A program made the translations under genes and the position numbers. Source: Phycisphaerae bacterium (GTDB taxonomy: Bacteria; Planctomycetota; Phycisphaerae; Sedimentisphaerales; SM23-30). Taken from it: DNA of 64,000 nt. Below are positions 52,774 to 61,315 of this stretch, one piece after another (the first letter of the stretch is position 1; each line of letters starts with the position of its first letter). The notes beneath the pieces were generated by a model. The model did no database searches. It was not told the origin of the DNA and saw nothing but the letters and a program-made list of their open reading frames with translations. The stretch covers positions 16,432-80,431 of the forward strand of contig JAEIOG010000005.1 of the NCBI GenBank assembly GCA_016342495.1. The letters are read 5' to 3'.

Positions 52774-55700
52774 TTAACATACAGTCACTACCAGACCCTG
52801 ATTATTGACATTAAAATCAAAAAAACGAGCACGATCATTAGGTGGATTATCGCTAAGTATGGACCGAACCAACTTAGCATCTTCTGGTGATTTGCATACC
52901 ATTAACATAAAACCACCACCACCAGCACCGAGTAACTTGCCTCCATAGATATATGGCTTAACCCGATCGAATAGCTTTTCGACCTGAGCATTAGTTGAAT
53001 CAGGGTCAAGCTGTTTGTTCAAATACCATGCGGCATCTACCGCCTGACCAAAAGCAGGTAAATCCTTGCGAGAGAAAGCCTCGGCAACCTGCCCACTAAG
53101 ATTATGAATTTTGGTCAGAGTAGACATGCTTTCACGATTGCGATCAAGATAACGACCAACAACTTGCTCCAGAATATTTTTAGCCAAACGAGTAATGCCT
53201 GTATAATACAGTAAAGTCAGGCCACCATTGGTAGATGGTTCAATAATATCGCTGGGTAGATAATGAATTCTGGGGTCAGGAACCAAACCCGCACTGGTAT
53301 AAACGATTTTCACGCCTCCTACTACACCTCCAACCTGATCCTGCCAACCTCCACCAGTAGTCAATGCCTGTTCGAGCTGCAGAACTTTATTAAACAGTGC
53401 ACGAGGAACAAGTTCTTGTCCCATTACACGATATATCACTGCTAATATAACCGCCCCCATAATACTTGAAGTTCCCAGCCCGCTTCCTTTAGGAATAGCT
53501 GCTAAAGTAGTAATTTCAATACCGCCGCCAAAGCTCTCGAGCATTTGTTTTAAGGTAATATCCTTAGGCCAGACGGGATATTCTGGAGAAAACCCGGATA
53601 ATGCCAAAGCTGCTTTTACCAGGCCATACTTGCTGGTAGGCTCTCGATAATCTAATAGTTCGTCAAGTTCAGAGATTTTTATTCTTGTCCCTAAATCAAT
53701 AGAACCAATAGTAATAATCGGTTCATCAGTAACTCGCAAATATGCCTGAATCGGCGACTGACCATTAAGATCAACAGCAGTATTAACCACACAGCCACCA
53801 TATTCCAGAGAATATGGTGGAGTATCGCTCCAGCCACCACCAGTATCAAAACGAGCAGGGGATCGTCCCCAGACGATTTCATCGCTACGAAGCTTATTCT
53901 GTGGCGGATCAGTCTTTTTGTTATCAGTATGAATGATGGTTCTACTCAGCGAATCAAAAGCTAAGCTTCGAGCCTTTTTGACCCAGCAATTAATAGTCAC
54001 CCCAGAATTAATATTCAGTCCGATATCTGCTAACCAATCATTTTCAGCAGAACTAAGTTTTTGTTCCAATTGAGGCCAGATGGATTCGATAGCACATTCA
54101 TTTTTATAAGTTATATTTTCCAACACAGTGGCAAGAGTATGAATAATACGCGGAAATACCAGAGAATTCATTCCCATACCATTGTCGTAATGCCATATAG
54201 CCTCGGTAATCAATGCGCTAATCCAGCCAGTCTGGTCATCACTATCAGCTACAATGCTGCTTAGCTCGCCAGCAGAAAATTCACTGTCAGGACGAAATAT
54301 ATAACGCAGATTATTTTTAATTTGTTCAGCCCTGATTATATGCCGTCTTTGGAAAAATTTATCTTGATCGATTTGAAAAGCAATTTCTGCTAAACTATAA
54401 CGGTCAGAATTGTACCAGTTATTTATTTGTTCATCGCTGGCCCGACTGGGATCAAACATCCATATCCAATTGCGATATTGCTCAGGGGTATCTGTCGTAA
54501 CGAATAACTTGGCATTCCAAAGCGTCCGCTGTATGTCAGTAATTGAATCATCCCAAACATCATTATTGCGAGCATTAACCGCATTTATCCATTGCGAGAT
54601 AGGTAGATTGCAAAAAGTAGCATTATTTTCAATGGTATCTTTGAAAGTATCATTAACACCATAGCACCGGATAAAATAGACCGGCTTATTATTTCGCGCA
54701 AAGCCTGCAATCATATCCAGACAGGTATCTTTGGCTAATAGCAAAGGTTCATTGATATCAACACCGACAACTACATTATTTCCTTCCAGATGCAATGGAG
54801 CATTAATACGACAGCCTTCAACCCAGGAGTTTGCCCCAACGATATGGCCATTTCTATGGATTAAATTATTAATATCCAGACAAAAATGCAACGACGGTGC
54901 GCCTCGGTCCTGCTGGACCAGACTTGTGCCACTACGGATAACCTGTGCGGTAGTACCAAAGTCAATAAAGTCACACTGCTTCAGCAATTCCAAATTAAAT
55001 TCAATAGATTCCAAGCCCTGTAGCAAACGTCCTAGTAATGCATAGTTCCAGGTGGAACCACTTGCCTTTGCCATTTGACTATGGTGAGCAGAAGTCACTT
55101 CGGTACCCATTCCACAGCATATTTCACGATAAAAATCTAACCCATGGTCAATAACTGCCTGAGCCATTTCACCAGAAAAAGCCAGATCACCTTCATTTTT
55201 AAAGTAAAGGCCGAATATACCTAACAATTTCGTCGCAGTTTCTGCATCAAAGTTCATCACTCCAATATCAAGTACCGATTGACCATAATGATCAACCGCA
55301 CCTAAACTCTGTTGCTGAGTTGGAGTTGGTTTTTGCAGAAATTTTTTAACCTTACCATGCGAATCAAATCCACAAAAGACACCGTGATTAGCCGCCTGTT
55401 CTGGAGGAGCATAACATCCCAATCCTGTCAATCCTGTTTTATCAAAACTAATCTGTGTAGGGTCGAAATTAAGTATCACATCTCCTGAAGTTATTACTAC
55501 CTGGCCAACACCCGCCACCGGTGCAGGCAATGCCAGATAAGTTGGCAACTGCCTGTCAAATAAAGTCATAGGCAGCAAAGTATCAGAATCGCCTGGCACT
55601 GGGACAAATATTTTCCCACATGGACCATAGGCAGGCAATCGTTTAGAATCACCACCGGCATGAATAATCAAAATGCGTAAATTACTAAGTATTTCACGTA

Positions 55701-55923
55701 AATTATTCAAATCAGGATCAAGGTCTAACTGTCTACCAAGAACTTCCATCAAGCAAAACAGTGTGCTTCCTCCAGAACCTATACGTTTTCCATCAGGGTC
55801 TGCAACTACTAATACACTATTTACTTCAGGCAAAAGTCCCAGTTTTGAGCGTAAATCTAACTGATCACGATACCCCTGAGCCTGAGCATCATTAGAAGCT
55901 GTTATTATTAAATAATCCCACAT
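52774..55923 (-). CDS. fkp: Bifunctional L-fucokinase / L-fucose-1-phosphate guanylyltransferase (FKP-like)
   Basis: 1049 residues, similar to the ~950-residue Bacteroides Fkp. The N-terminal half is a fucose pyrophosphorylase domain (IGSGGSTLFCLMEVLG near 48-63; IHAGGDSKRLPAYGPCGK near 87-104). A beta-helix-like stretch follows (about 350-430). The C-terminal GHMP kinase begins near 690 with RSPARFDTGGGWSDTPPY, has the ATP loop PKGSGLGTSS at about 811 and the GAGGGGF motif at 999. It salvages free L-fucose, via fucose-1-phosphate, to GDP-L-fucose. A related heptose kinase/guanylyltransferase is less likely because the neighbours are fucose enzymes. It precedes Fcl in the operon direction, giving both routes to the same nucleotide sugar. 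Confidence 0.88.
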   Translation of the reverse strand: MWDYLIITASNDAQAQGYRDQLDLRSKLGLLPEVNSVLVVADPDGKRIGSGGSTLFCLMEVLGRQLDLDPDLNNLREILSNLRILIIHAGGDSKRLPAYGPCGKIFVPVPGDSDTLLPMTLFDRQLPTYLALPAPVAGVGQVVITSGDVILNFDPTQISFDKTGLTGLGCYAPPEQAANHGVFCGFDSHGKVKKFLQKPTPTQQQSLGAVDHYGQSVLDIGVMNFDAETATKLLGIFGLYFKNEGDLAFSGEMAQAVIDHGLDFYREICCGMGTEVTSAHHSQMAKASGSTWNYALLGRLLQGLESIEFNLELLKQCDFIDFGTTAQVIRSGTSLVQQDRGAPSLHFCLDINNLIHRNGHIVGANSWVEGCRINAPLHLEGNNVVVGVDINEPLLLAKDTCLDMIAGFARNNKPVYFIRCYGVNDTFKDTIENNATFCNLPISQWINAVNARNNDVWDDSITDIQRTLWNAKLFVTTDTPEQYRNWIWMFDPSRASDEQINNWYNSDRYSLAEIAFQIDQDKFFQRRHIIRAEQIKNNLRYIFRPDSEFSAGELSSIVADSDDQTGWISALITEAIWHYDNGMGMNSLVFPRIIHTLATVLENITYKNECAIESIWPQLEQKLSSAENDWLADIGLNINSGVTINCWVKKARSLAFDSLSRTIIHTDNKKTDPPQNKLRSDEIVWGRSPARFDTGGGWSDTPPYSLEYGGCVVNTAVDLNGQSPIQAYLRVTDEPIITIGSIDLGTRIKISELDELLDYREPTSKYGLVKAALALSGFSPEYPVWPKDITLKQMLESFGGGIEITTLAAIPKGSGLGTSSIMGAVILAVIYRVMGQELVPRALFNKVLQLEQALTTGGGWQDQVGGVVGGVKIVYTSAGLVPDPRIHYLPSDIIEPSTNGGLTLLYYTGITRLAKNILEQVVGRYLDRNRESMSTLTKIHNLSGQVAEAFSRKDLPAFGQAVDAAWYLNKQLDPDSTNAQVEKLFDRVKPYIYGGKLLGAGGGGFMLMVCKSPEDAKLVRSILSDNPPNDRARFFDFNVNNQGLVVTVC

Positions 55924-55989
55924 ATATTTGTTCTTGATTAAGATAAAGTTCCTGCAATTAGAAAGTATATATCAACAGAAAAATAAATT

Positions 55990-57279
55990 TTACAACCGGC
56001 CATCGACATCTTTGCCGAGCAGGGATTTGATATCGTAGAGGACGGTGCGGGCCCGATTGATGGTGCTAAAGTCAAATTCTTTGAACTGATGATGAGCTAC
56101 CGCCAGGACTACCGCATCGATATCGGCGGTATCGGCGGGCATCGGGGCCAGCTCGACACCATATTCAGCTTTGACTTCGGCGGCATCGGCCCAGGGGTCA
56201 TGGACTGTGACAGCACAGCCATAATCATTGAGCTCTTCGATAACATCGATGGCCCGGCTATTGCGAATATCAGGACAGTTTTCTTTGAAAGTTATGCCCA
56301 ATATCAGCACCTTGGCCCCTTTGACGCGATGACCTTTCTTGATCATCAGCTTGACAACTTCACTGGCGACATGTTCGCCCATGCCATCATTAATGCGACG
56401 CCCGGCCAGAATGATTTCAGGATGATAGCCCAATGACTGGGCTTTATGGGTTAGATAATAAGGGTCAACACCAATGCAATGGCCACCGACTAAACCGGGC
56501 CTAAAGGGCAGGAAGTTCCACTTCGAGCCGGCAGCTTCCAGGACTTCTAAGGTATCGATACCCATAAGACCAAAGATTTTGCTCAGTTCATTGACAAAGG
56601 CAATATTGATATCCCGCTGAGAATTTTCGATAACCTTGGCCGCTTCCGCTACCCGCAGGCAGGATGCCAGATGGGTGCCGGCGACAATGACGGTATTATA
56701 AAGGGCATCGACAACTTTGCCGATTTCCGGGGTCGAGCCACTGGTAACCTTTTTGATTTTGGTGACAGTATGTTCTTTATCGCCGGGATTAATGCGTTCG
56801 GGGCTATAGCCACAGAAGAAATCGACATTGAATTTCAGACCACTGTGCTTTTCCAGTACCGGCACGCAATCTTCTTCGGTGCAGCCGGGATAAACTGTGG
56901 ATTCATAAATGACGATATTGCCTTTAGCGAGGGTTTTGCCGACGGTTTCGCTGGATTTGAGCAGCGGGGTTAGGTCAGGAGTATTATATTTATCGATGGG
57001 CGTTGGCACCGTGACAATATAAATATCGGCATCTTTGATCGAATCTAAGTCACAGCCATAGATGAGTTTATCCGCGGATTTGAGATTGTCTGAATCGACT
57101 TCCAGGGTGCGGTCAATACCAGATTTAAGTTCATCAACGCGGGGCTGATTGATATCAAAACCGATAGTTGGAAAGATTTTGCCAAATTCAACCGCCAGCG
57201 GCAGGCCAACATAGCCCAAGCCAATAATTGCGATTTTAGCGGTACGATCATCGATTTTCTTTTGCATTTCTTTTGTCAT
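55990..57279 (-). CDS. Nucleotide sugar dehydrogenase, TviB/WbpO-type (UDP-HexNAc 6-dehydrogenase)
   Basis: 429 residues from the ATG at 57279 (AAGGGA nine bases upstream; the ATG six codons earlier has no such site). UDP-glucose/GDP-mannose dehydrogenase superfamily: IAIIGLGYVGLPLAVEFGK, VTVPTPID, ESTVYPGCTEE, and catalytic Cys in GLVGGHCIGVDPYYL. The EST-YPG form and GGHCIGVDPYY mark the group that oxidises UDP-GlcNAc or UDP-GalNAc to the uronic acid. Substrate choice between the two is open. Visibly GC-richer than genes at 41-47 kb. The upstream neighbour is a HEPN/MNT pair inserted between it and the epimerase. Confidence 0.9.
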   Translation of the reverse strand: MTKEMQKKIDDRTAKIAIIGLGYVGLPLAVEFGKIFPTIGFDINQPRVDELKSGIDRTLEVDSDNLKSADKLIYGCDLDSIKDADIYIVTVPTPIDKYNTPDLTPLLKSSETVGKTLAKGNIVIYESTVYPGCTEEDCVPVLEKHSGLKFNVDFFCGYSPERINPGDKEHTVTKIKKVTSGSTPEIGKVVDALYNTVIVAGTHLASCLRVAEAAKVIENSQRDINIAFVNELSKIFGLMGIDTLEVLEAAGSKWNFLPFRPGLVGGHCIGVDPYYLTHKAQSLGYHPEIILAGRRINDGMGEHVASEVVKLMIKKGHRVKGAKVLILGITFKENCPDIRNSRAIDVIEELNDYGCAVTVHDPWADAAEVKAEYGVELAPMPADTADIDAVVLAVAHHQFKEFDFSTINRARTVLYDIKSLLGKDVDGRL

Positions 57280-57328
57280 AATTATTTCCCTTTGCATTAT
57301 TTATAAGATTAACATCTTTGTATATTGC

Positions 57329-57364
57329 TTAAACTTTATAAAAATCACGATACCACTGCACAAA
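57329..57364 (-). repeat. 36-bp direct repeat, copy A (relic of the epimerase 3' end)
   Basis: Identical to 58024-58059, which encodes the last residues and stop of the UDP-glucuronate epimerase (FVQWYRDFYKV). Here it stands alone, just after the HEPN gene. The two copies bracket the MNT/HEPN pair. Confidence 0.9.
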
Positions 57365-57389
57365 GTTTTGCCATAAGCCGAATCTTTTC

Positions 57390-57653
57390 TCATATTTCCA
57401 GTAAATACTTTTCCAGTTCTGGAATACTTGTTATTGCGGTTTCCCAGACATCTTCGAAATCTATTATTTCATAACGATGGGCAATGATATTTCTCAATCC
57501 TTTAATTTTCATCCACGGGATATGTCGATATTGTTCTTTGAATTCATCCGATAACAACGTTGTCAGTTCACCAATATTAATCAATGTCATAGCGATGGCA
57601 CGCTGAGCAAGATCATCTGCCATAAATTCTGCTTTGGATAAACGCCCTGTCAC
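57390..57653 (-). CDS. HEPN-family toxin (probably 5'-damaged)
   Basis: 87 residues from a GTG at 57653; full-length relatives have about 105-115. The RNase motif RX4HXY is intact (RNIIAHRY), after IPWMKIKGL, and LINIGELTTLLSDEFK is typical HEPN/DUF86. Upstream, the same frame continues as ANSKILKEIAVIND back to the antitoxin stop without a start codon, while an ATG at 57697-57695 is out of frame by one base. A one-base deletion just after that ATG would explain this. The toxin may therefore be N-terminally truncated or silent. It normally cleaves RNA and is neutralised by the MNT partner, which adenylylates the motif Tyr. Confidence 0.72.
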   Translation of the reverse strand: MTGRLSKAEFMADDLAQRAIAMTLINIGELTTLLSDEFKEQYRHIPWMKIKGLRNIIAHRYEIIDFEDVWETAITSIPELEKYLLEI

Positions 57654-57701
57654 ATCATTAATGACAGCTATCTCTTTTAGGATTTTGCTATTAGCATGCT
57701 G

Positions 57702-57992
57702 TTATTTCGAGCATTCATACAGAGGTACCGCTTTGGTTATATCAATAATATTCTCTTTCAGTGGCAGCTTGACCGTATCGACCGCTACATGAAGAGCCTG
57801 CCTTAATTCCTGATTAAAACCGGCCAATTCAAAGAGCGAAACCGGACTTATCGAAAACTCCACCAACATATCAACATCACTTTGGTCACTGGCCTGGCCA
57901 CTGGCATATGATCCAAACAAAAGAACCCGACGCACCGGATAATGCGGAGCTACTTTTTGAGTTACAGTTTTTATTTGTTCGATCGATAGCAT
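57702..57992 (-). CDS. MNT-family nucleotidyltransferase antitoxin
   Basis: 96 residues. Minimal nucleotidyltransferase with LFGSYASGQASDQSDVDMLVEF: the GS motif and the paired Asp of DVD that hold Mg-ATP. Antitoxins of this type adenylylate the Tyr in the HEPN RX4HXY motif. It precedes the HEPN gene, the usual order. AGGTAA lies upstream of the ATG. The pair is enclosed by 36-bp direct repeats. Confidence 0.88.
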   Translation of the reverse strand: MLSIEQIKTVTQKVAPHYPVRRVLLFGSYASGQASDQSDVDMLVEFSISPVSLFELAGFNQELRQALHVAVDTVKLPLKENIIDITKAVPLYECSK

Positions 57993-58023
57993 AATGATTT
58001 ATTACCTGCAAACTTTCACACTG

Positions 58024-58059
58024 TTAAACTTTATAAAAATCACGATACCACTGCACAAA
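58024..58059 (-). repeat. 36-bp direct repeat, copy B (within the epimerase gene)
   Basis: The last codons and stop of the epimerase gene; an exact copy lies at 57329-57364. Immediate neighbour bases differ between copies on both sides, so the identity ends sharply. Confidence 0.9.
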
Positions 58060-59082
58060 TTTCCGCACGCCCTCTTTTATCGGGGTTGCAGGCTTATAGT
58101 CAAGGTTTTCGATCAGGTCATCAACATTGGCCCAGGTCGCCGGGACATCGCCGGGCTGGATATCCATCATATTCTTTTGGGCTTGCTGGCCCACCGCTTC
58201 TTCGATCGCTTCGATAAAGTCCATCAGCAGCACCGGGGCACTATTGCCAATATTATATATTTTATAAGGAGCTTTGCTGCTGCCGGGGTCAGGTTTCATG
58301 CCCGACCAGTTGGGATTGCCCGGGAAAGGATTATCGATAACCCGAGTAACCCCTTCGACAATATCATCGACATAAGTGAAATCGCGTTTCATTTTGCCAT
58401 GATTAAAGACATCTATCGGTTGACCTTCCAAAATAGCCTTGGTGAAAATAAACAAAGCCATATCGGGCCGGCCCCAGGGGCCATAGACCGTAAAGAAACG
58501 CAGGCCAGTGGTCGGCAGGCCAAACAGATGACTGTAACAATGGGCCATCAGCTCATTGGATTTTTTACTGGCGGCATAAAGACTGACCGGATGATCAACA
58601 TTGTCAGAAGTCGAAAACGGCATCGATTCATTCAGGCCATAGACACTGGAACTGGAAGCATATGCTAAATGACCAACATCATTATGACGACAGCCTTCCA
58701 GAATATTGGTAAAGCCTACGATATTGGAATCAATATAAGCCTGGGGATTAATGAGGCTGTAACGAACGCCGGCCTGAGCTGCCAGATTGCAGACTTTATC
58801 GAACTGTTCAACTTTGAAAAGTTTGTCCATGCTCTCTTTATCTTCGAGGTTCATTTTGACAAAACGAAAATTGTCGAATTTGGTACTTTGTTTCATTTTG
58901 CCATATTTGATAGTTTCATAATCGATGCCCTGCCTTTGCAAGCGGCCATGCTTGACCCGGATATCATAATAGTCATTAATGCTGTCAAGACCCACAACCT
59001 CATCGCCACGTTCGATTAATCGGGCGGCAAGGAAAGAACCTATGAAACCAGCGGTACCTGTTACTAAAATTTTACTCATCAT
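58024..59082 (-). CDS. UDP-glucuronate 4-epimerase-type NAD-dependent epimerase
   Basis: 352 residues. Extended SDR: ILVTGTAGFIGSFLAARLIERGDEVVGLDSINDYYD, LAAQAGVRYSLINPQAYIDSN, ASSSSVYGLNESMPFS, YAASKKSNELMAH (YxxxK) and LRFFTVYGPWGRPDMALFIFTKAI. These match LpsL/CapI-type enzymes that turn UDP-GlcA into UDP-GalA. UDP-GlcA would come from the UDP-glucose dehydrogenase encoded upstream. GAGGA precedes two tandem ATGs (59082 and 59079). The gene lies between two unrelated HEPN/MNT pairs, and its final 36 bases are duplicated downstream. Confidence 0.9.
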   Translation of the reverse strand: MMSKILVTGTAGFIGSFLAARLIERGDEVVGLDSINDYYDIRVKHGRLQRQGIDYETIKYGKMKQSTKFDNFRFVKMNLEDKESMDKLFKVEQFDKVCNLAAQAGVRYSLINPQAYIDSNIVGFTNILEGCRHNDVGHLAYASSSSVYGLNESMPFSTSDNVDHPVSLYAASKKSNELMAHCYSHLFGLPTTGLRFFTVYGPWGRPDMALFIFTKAILEGQPIDVFNHGKMKRDFTYVDDIVEGVTRVIDNPFPGNPNWSGMKPDPGSSKAPYKIYNIGNSAPVLLMDFIEAIEEAVGQQAQKNMMDIQPGDVPATWANVDDLIENLDYKPATPIKEGVRKFVQWYRDFYKV

Positions 59083-59122
59083 TTAATTCCTCTATTTTGT
59101 CAAAGCTTGCCCAATGACAAAA

Positions 59123-59154
59123 TATACTCATAACAATTGAGTTTGTCCGTTTTT
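59123..59154 (-). promoter_or_regulatory. Promoter/operator-like element shared with 29182-29213
   Basis: Minus strand GGACAAACTCAAT, A/T variation, GTTATGAGTATAT, as at 29182-29213, 40 bases before the epimerase start. The ACTCA/TGAGT symmetry and following TATATT suggest an operator overlapping a promoter. Confidence 0.4.
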
Positions 59155-59197
59155 CTATCTATAAGTTTATACACTGCAAGGTTTTAACGTTGGCTCT

Positions 59198-59228
59198 GCC
59201 AGATCAAATCATACCCTTTGGGTATAAA
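59198..59228 (+). repeat. Dispersed 31-bp repeat with ATACCC/GGGTAT hairpin, copy 2
   Basis: Near-identical to 21003-21033; the hairpin is at 59211-59225. Here it sits 10 bases past the 3' end of the second HEPN gene, where it could serve as a transcript end. Confidence 0.6.
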
Positions 59229-59238
59229 ATGAGATTTT

Positions 59239-59568
59239 TCATTTCAAAATTTTCTCTATTATCGTTTTTAAGGCTGGAATTTCCTGCTTACATGTGTTCC
59301 AAACAACCTTAACTTCAACACCAAAATATTGATGAATTAAAGCATTCCTCATGCCTTTCATCTGTCGCCAGGGGATTTCTTTATATGATATTTTAAAATC
59401 TTCGCTTATCGCCCCTGAAGCCTCACCTATGATTTCAAGGTTTCGCACTACCGCATCAATCAAAAGAGAATTAGCTGCAAAATCATCAAACTCACTTTGT
59501 TGAATATATCGCTGAATTTTCTCTATCGATTCTAAAATATGCCGAAGATATACACTATCATCTTTCAT
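59239..59568 (-). CDS. HEPN-family toxin
   Basis: 109 residues, full length for the DUF86/HEPN family. RX4HXY motif RNALIHQY near residue 75, preceded by IPWRQMKGM and LEIIGEASGAISEDFK. Predicted RNase that is silenced when its partner adenylylates the motif Tyr. The start overlaps the MNT stop by 11 bases, with GAGGT upstream. Sequence differs widely from the HEPN at 57390, so the two pairs are not a recent duplication. Confidence 0.9.
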   Translation of the reverse strand: MKDDSVYLRHILESIEKIQRYIQQSEFDDFAANSLLIDAVVRNLEIIGEASGAISEDFKISYKEIPWRQMKGMRNALIHQYFGVEVKVVWNTCKQEIPALKTIIEKILK

Positions 59569-59866
59569 ATACTACCTCAGCTTGATTGAGAACACTCTCC
59601 CTGAAATATTTACTGACAGCATCTGGTGTGACTAAGTCAACTTTTTTACCGATAGTATTCTCAAAATGCTCTTGAATATCTGCCAAAGCAAAAAAACCAA
59701 TCGTCGCATCAGGGGCAAACTTTATCAATATATCCACATCGCTATCGCTCTTAGCTTTACCATCAACATAAGAGCCAAACAAATATACAGAATCAATCAT
59801 ATTGAGATGAGAATCATTCATGACAGCTGAATATATATTTTTTTTAATTATATCTTTTTCTATCAA
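59558..59866 (-). CDS. MNT-family nucleotidyltransferase antitoxin
   Basis: 102 residues. VYLFGSYVDGKAKSDSDVDILIKF gives the GS and DxD motifs of minimal nucleotidyltransferases. It pairs with the overlapping HEPN gene. The start is a TTG (59866) with AAGG upstream; the next in-frame ATG (codon 16) would remove the first helix. Lies 147 bases downstream of the UDP-glucose dehydrogenase gene. Confidence 0.88.
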   Translation of the reverse strand: MIEKDIIKKNIYSAVMNDSHLNMIDSVYLFGSYVDGKAKSDSDVDILIKFAPDATIGFFALADIQEHFENTIGKKVDLVTPDAVSKYFRESVLNQAEVVYER

Positions 59867-59887
59867 CTTAATTCTACCTTACTCACC

Positions 59888-59945
59888 TGTTCGACACGCA
59901 CTCCGTCCCGGTGGGTTGCGCCAGGGGCGTTTCCTACGGGGCTTA
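59888..59945. repeat. Short GC-rich segment, possible dispersed-repeat fragment
   Basis: ACACGCACTCCGTCCCGGTG, followed by GGTTGCGCCAGGGGCGTTTC and CTACGGGGCTTATGCC, stands out in an AT-rich spacer. Similar GC-rich phrases recur between genes in many bacterial genomes, by recollection. Only one copy is in this window. Confidence 0.35.
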
Positions 59946-60013
59946 TGCCTGAATTCCCATTTTTTGGGGAATGATATTTTTACAAACCGTTCTCTTAATC
60001 TGACGGTTCTATA

Positions 60014-61315
60014 TTATGGTCGGCCAATTGAATAATATTCAATGCCCTGCTTAGCTACATATCTCTTATCATAGAGATTGCGGCCATCAAAAAGCACAGG
60101 TTTGCTCAATTTTTTAGCAATAGCTTCAAAATCAGGATTACGGAATTCCTGCCAATCGGTAAAGATCACCAGTACATCACAGCCTTCTAAGGCATCATAA
60201 CTATTATCCAGCAACTGGATTTTATCGCCCAGCTGCATTTTAGTGTTTTCCATAGCTTCAGGGTCATAAGCTTTCACTTTCATGCCAGCATCTAAAAAAC
60301 GATTAATGCAATGAATCGCAGGCGATTCACGAATATCATCGGTACGGGCCTTAAAAGCCAATCCCCAGCAGGCAACAGTAATATCTTTGGCTTGCTCGCC
60401 AAAATAATTCAGAATGGTATCAGCAAAGTAATCGTGCTGAACCAGATTGGTCTGCTGTACCGATCTGGCGACCGTCATCGGACAATCAACCTGGTTACCC
60501 ATGTGAATCAAAGCCCGAACATCTTTCGGGAAACAACTGCCGCCAAAGCCAACACCAGGAAATAAAAAGGCATTACCAATGCGACAATCAGAACCCATGC
60601 CCTGGCGGACCTGTTCGACATCAGCACCAACTTTATCGCATAATCTGGCAATTTCATTCATAAAAGATATGCGGGTTGCCAGCATTGCATTAGAAGCATA
60701 TTTAGCCATCTCCGCCGAAGCTGGGTCCATATCATATAAACGGCCCGATTTACGCATAAATGGACTATAGAGCTGCTTCATTATTTCTGTAACCGCAGGA
60801 TTGGTGGTGCCAATAATGACACGATCAGGCTTCATAAAGTCTTCAACAGCTGACCCTTCTTTTAAGAATTCGGGATTGGAGACATAATCAAAACTATGGG
60901 AAGTTTTCGCTGAAATAACCTCGGCAACCTTTTTATGAGTTCCGACAGGGACGGTACTTTTAGTAACTATGATGCGGTAGCCATCCATCGTTTTGGCAAC
61001 CTGCCCGGCAACATCAAGCACCGCGGAAATATCGGCAGAACCATCATCCGCCGAGGGAGTGCCAACCGCCAAATATATAATAAGTGATTCGGCGACACCC
61101 TGAGCCAGATCAGTAGTGAATATCAGCCGTCCGGCTTTATAGTTATTCTGGACGATCTCGGTCAAACCTGGTTCATAAATAGGAATTATGCCATTTTTCA
61201 GGTTTTCAATTTTATTTTGGTCATTATCAACGCAAATAACGTGGTTTCCGCCCTCAGCCAAACAAGCTGCTGCGACCAAACCGACATAACCAACCCCTGT
61301 AACACAAATTTTCAC
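60014..61315 (-). CDS. ugd: UDP-glucose 6-dehydrogenase
   Basis: 433 residues from a GTG at 61315 (VKICVTGVGYVGLVAAACLA), with AGGAAAGG upstream; the frame extends further but without family sequence. Blocks: YEPGLTEIV, TPSADDGSADISAV, TKSTVPVGT, SNPEFLKEGSAVEDFMKPDR, and the catalytic Cys in PGVGFGGSCFPKD. It oxidises UDP-glucose to UDP-glucuronate with two NAD+. The product feeds the UDP-glucuronate 4-epimerase encoded next after the second toxin-antitoxin pair. Confidence 0.93.
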   Translation of the reverse strand: MKICVTGVGYVGLVAAACLAEGGNHVICVDNDQNKIENLKNGIIPIYEPGLTEIVQNNYKAGRLIFTTDLAQGVAESLIIYLAVGTPSADDGSADISAVLDVAGQVAKTMDGYRIIVTKSTVPVGTHKKVAEVISAKTSHSFDYVSNPEFLKEGSAVEDFMKPDRVIIGTTNPAVTEIMKQLYSPFMRKSGRLYDMDPASAEMAKYASNAMLATRISFMNEIARLCDKVGADVEQVRQGMGSDCRIGNAFLFPGVGFGGSCFPKDVRALIHMGNQVDCPMTVARSVQQTNLVQHDYFADTILNYFGEQAKDITVACWGLAFKARTDDIRESPAIHCINRFLDAGMKVKAYDPEAMENTKMQLGDKIQLLDNSYDALEGCDVLVIFTDWQEFRNPDFEAIAKKLSKPVLFDGRNLYDKRYVAKQGIEYYSIGRP

